Both the position numbers and the translations under genes were made by a program. From positions 930,001 through 994,000 of the forward strand of contig NOWV01000013.1 of NCBI GenBank assembly GCA_003344405.1: a DNA stretch of 64,000 bases, written 5' to 3'. This document shows, in pieces, positions 61,101-64,000 of the stretch. Within the stretch, counting starts at the first letter, position 1, and every line of letters begins with the position of its first letter. The DNA is from Trichoplax sp. H2 (taxonomy: Eukaryota; Placozoa; Uniplacotomia; Trichoplacea). The notes under the pieces were generated by a model. That model saw only the letters and a list, made by a program, of their open reading frames with translations, had not been told where the DNA came from and made no database searches.

Positions 61101-64000
61101 GGTCATTGGAGACTCATTTACCAGATCATTTCATCATTTAGGTGAGGATTACGCTCAGCTTTTATCATTTTCTAATTTAGCATTCTGATATTTTTCCACA
61201 ACAACCACTTTAATATCTGACTATATCAATTCAAGATGATGGAACCGTTGTCCTACAAGATAGACGATTTATTATTAGCATGGCGATGTTGATTATTGCA
61301 CCACTGTGTTTTTTTAAACGCTTGAAAGACTTAGGAGTGGTAAGCATAAATTCTAATGCTACGTGAATGGAGAAGAAGTAATCATCCATTAGCAATAATT
61401 ATTTCGATCTTCTTGGCATGTTGCTTTACTTGCAACTGTTTTCATTCTATTAGCTTATTTAATAAGCAATTAAAGTATATCAAATACTAAAACATAGAGC
61501 AAGTATTTTATATAGCCGTCCTTGATTATCTAGGTATCGATGATTTCCTTAATATGTTTAGCCGTCTTAGTGCTGGCAGTTCTTATCCGTATGTCGACAT
61601 TGAAACCGCTAATGTAAGTAGAACTTTATTGCTATCTAGTCTATCTAGCTATCCCATCATAATTGTTATACTATGCCTTGGTTTGATAGCCCAGAAACTC
61701 CTCACGCTTGGCAGTTTGCTACTCTCAATATTCCGCAGGCTATTGGAATTACTGCATTTGGTATGGCATAATATTAGGCTTAGGATATAATTAAAGCAAA
61801 GCCATGGCTAGTACAATTTAAGATGCTGTTACTAAAACATGAGTTATCATTACGTGTTGTTCAATTCCATTTAGAATTGCATCGATGAACTCAAGGCTCG
61901 TGATTTATTGTAATATCTTCAATTTAGGTTTTGTTTGGCATCACAACACATTCCTAATTTACAACTCTTTGAAAAGTAATAGCATGGACAGATTTAATGC
62001 AATATCGCATGTTTCCATCTCAACAGCACTGGTATTTATGCTTCTTCTTGGCATGGTTGGTTATATTACATTCACAGGAAACACTCAAGGTACACTAAGC
62101 TAAGGGTTATTGTCAATATATACAAGCTAATACAAACTAAATAACCCTTACTATTTCTAACTTTATGAATAATTGTCAATTTTATAACATTTATGGTAAT
62201 CCATAGGTATCTACCTGTATGCAGTCTAGAATTGAGCTAGCTATAATCAAGTTTAACAAGACATTTAAGAGAACAAATATATAGGCTGAATGCTCTAATA
62301 TTTTAAAAAGATTTTATAGCATTTTAGCCGTCACCAATTTCACAAAATTATGGTTTTTGTCTCATTTTCTAGCGGATATTTTGGAGAATTATTGTGATGA
62401 TGATATTCTCATCATTGTGAGCCGATGTTGTTATGCTATCTCTATGATGTTAACTTATCCAATAGAATGTTTCGTATGTAGAAACGTAAGTACTTGTCAC
62501 TTCAATAGAGTAACATTGAGAGTGGATATGGCAATGGAATCTATAGGATATTTTAAATTAGTTAGCAAGTTCTAATTCACTATGACTTTAAAATCGGATT
62601 TTCTAAAGGTAATCTTAGAATCTATCAAATTTTCAGAGTTAGAGAGAGAATTAATGATATGAATATTGACGTCTATAGATAATTTGCACCATCTTGAAGA
62701 CCTTGACCATTATCGACTGTTGAATTTTACATTTATAGATTATACAGATTGCTTTCTTTAGCAATGCAAGAGATTCTATTTGGAGGCACTGCATTATTAC
62801 AGCATTAATTATTTTAGGTACTCTACCGGTACCTTTGATTACCAGGTGTCTTGGATTTGTTCTTGAGCTAAATGTAAGCTCAAAAATGATGTATTTGAGT
62901 ATTAATCTATCGCAAGATATAAAATTTTTCTAACGATAAATTGCTGTATTTCTTAATAGGGAATCATTGCTGCAACACCTTTAGGTAATATTATAATCAA
63001 CTACTGAAGCGAAGATCTAAATAATACCTTTACACTATGATTTAGTCTTGATAAACCTAAATTATATATAGTAAACACAGACAATGTTACTTCCATTGCG
63101 AGCCTATAGGTTTGACTTTGCAAAGTTAAGTAAATTGCTATTGCATTTCTATGAACAATATATTGCTCAGGCGTTGGGAAAGAGCTAACAGCTACGCATG
63201 CGAGTAATAACCACATTTGAAGTGTACTTGTAGATTAAGATCCTTTAACTCTCCCTAGTGTACCTATTTTATTGTGTGGACAAGTATACGTATACACGGT
63301 AGATGATCAATGTCGATGGATTGAATAGCCTACCTTAGATTACCATGATATTTAGCTCGTTTAGTGCACATGCTTTATTGTACCTTTCTATAGACGATCG
63401 AAGTGGATAGATTGATTTACTATAGACTGATATCATATTTCGCCAAAACTTGTTTATGTCCTTATCATAATAATTGGGGGTAGGATGGTGGTTATGGATA
63501 GGGTTTGAAGCGAAGTACTATGTAATTTACACTACTCATGCGAGTAAATACAGCAAATATTAGAGTATACTACGTTAATATATACGTGTACTTTGATCAA
63601 TTTTAATATCTCACTAAAGTACACTAAAGGTGAGCTAAATCACTTTTAAGATTATCGGAGTTTATGTATTTGATTGAATTAGGATTGTCGTGTCACAATA
63701 ACTAATCACGATTCATTGCATGAGTTACTTCCTGAGCTAACGTCTGTTGAGTGTAGATCATTTAGGTGGAGACAGTGGATACTTGTATGGATTCTTCAAC
63801 TATATATTAAAATTATGGCTACACGTACCACTATCACATTAACAAAATATAATCCCATTATTGCTTTCTATTTCAGTATTTCTTTTCCCTCCAGCTTGCT
63901 TTATCAAACTCTCCACAAAATCAAACTTTTCTATTGAAAAGGTACTTTCTGTGATTATTATCGCCATTGGAATTGGAATAGTTGTAATTGGACTACTTGT
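58156..64000 (+). CDS. SLC38A11: SLC38A11-like amino-acid transporter, gene C of tandem cluster, truncated by window edge
   Basis: Fifteen exons visible: 58156-58380, 59073-59108, 59213-59300, 59390-59464, 60083-60141, 60841-60916, 61082-61141, 61236-61339, 61534-61613, 61690-61760, 61928-62089, 62373-62485, 62739-62873, 62960-62984, and 63877 to the window end inside the last exon. Exon lengths match A and B except the eighth (104 instead of 107 nt) and the tenth, which equals exons 10 plus 11 of A and B (49+22=71): the intron between them is gone. Landmarks: SSFNIMNTILATGILG, IPYALKQAG, LIKSGRLASQSSY, DRRFIISMAMLI, FVWHHNTFLIYNSL, GYITFTGNTQ, ADILENYCD, MMLTYPIECFVCR, RCLGFVLELN, LFPPACFIKLS. 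TM1 reads ATG where A and B have GAG. The N-terminus is Ser/Glu-rich with two GYQxΦ motifs (GYQAV, GYQNI). Confidence 0.93.
58495..58740. repeat. Two-copy repeat (about 125 bp) in gene C intron 1
   Basis: AAATACATAATACCTAGGAT / GTACTCGAGAAATGA near 58518 recurs as AAGTACATAAGTCTTAGGAT / ATACTTGAGAAATGA near 58635, together with TATGATTTAGTTCATxTCT. Non-coding. Confidence 0.75.
59530..59900. repeat. About 150-bp diverged tandem repeat in gene C intron 4
   Basis: AAATTTCCTTCTTTAT..A.GTTGTG / GATACTAATGCCTTTGCATTAATCAAG recurs near 59543, 59685 and 59838, followed by GCAGAATATAATGxAGT in the first two units. Three copies inside the intron between exons 4 and 5. Confidence 0.78.

Overview
The window is nuclear DNA of an animal. 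It is AT-rich and carries spliced genes with short exons, GT-AG introns and proteins of metazoan families (INSIG, SENP1/2, AMPK gamma, SLC38A11). Small introns, many low-copy diverged tandem repeats and compact gene structure would fit a non-bilaterian such as a placozoan, but the species cannot be fixed from sequence alone.

Layout. 0-2 kb: 5' part of an AMPK gamma-subunit gene on the minus strand, running off the left edge. 2-7.8 kb: no firm gene; decayed-looking minus-strand frames at 2.2-3.5 kb and a three-block array of GTAC-palindrome DNA at 4.4-5.5 kb. 7.8-10.5 kb: a complete four-exon INSIG gene (213 aa), minus strand, whose first intron holds two minisatellites. 12.3 kb: one unassigned exon-like frame. 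13.3-17.4 kb: a complete SENP1/2-like SUMO protease gene, minus strand, modelled as 22 exons and 557 aa with an intact catalytic triad. 18.6-31.5 kb: mostly gene-free, with three large arrays of diverged 125-210 bp tandem repeats and a weak chain of small minus-strand exons at 18.6-19.6 kb. 31.6-64 kb: three tandem plus-strand genes of the SLC38A11-like amino-acid transporter family (A 31.6-39.4 kb, B 47.0-54.2 kb, C 58.2 kb to beyond the right edge).

The transporter genes share an almost invariant exon plan, so they are tandem duplicates. They differ in their cytosolic N-termini, in the TM1 glycine motif and, in gene C, by exact loss of one intron. Their introns carry private tandem repeats; one repeat in gene A looks derived from the neighbouring exon. 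AMPK gamma and INSIG act in energy and sterol control, and AMPK gamma, INSIG, SENP and SLC38 relatives are also linked in the human genome (7q36 and 12q13), so the gene order may preserve old animal linkage. I reconstructed all exon boundaries by eye; for each complete model the exon lengths sum to a multiple of three.
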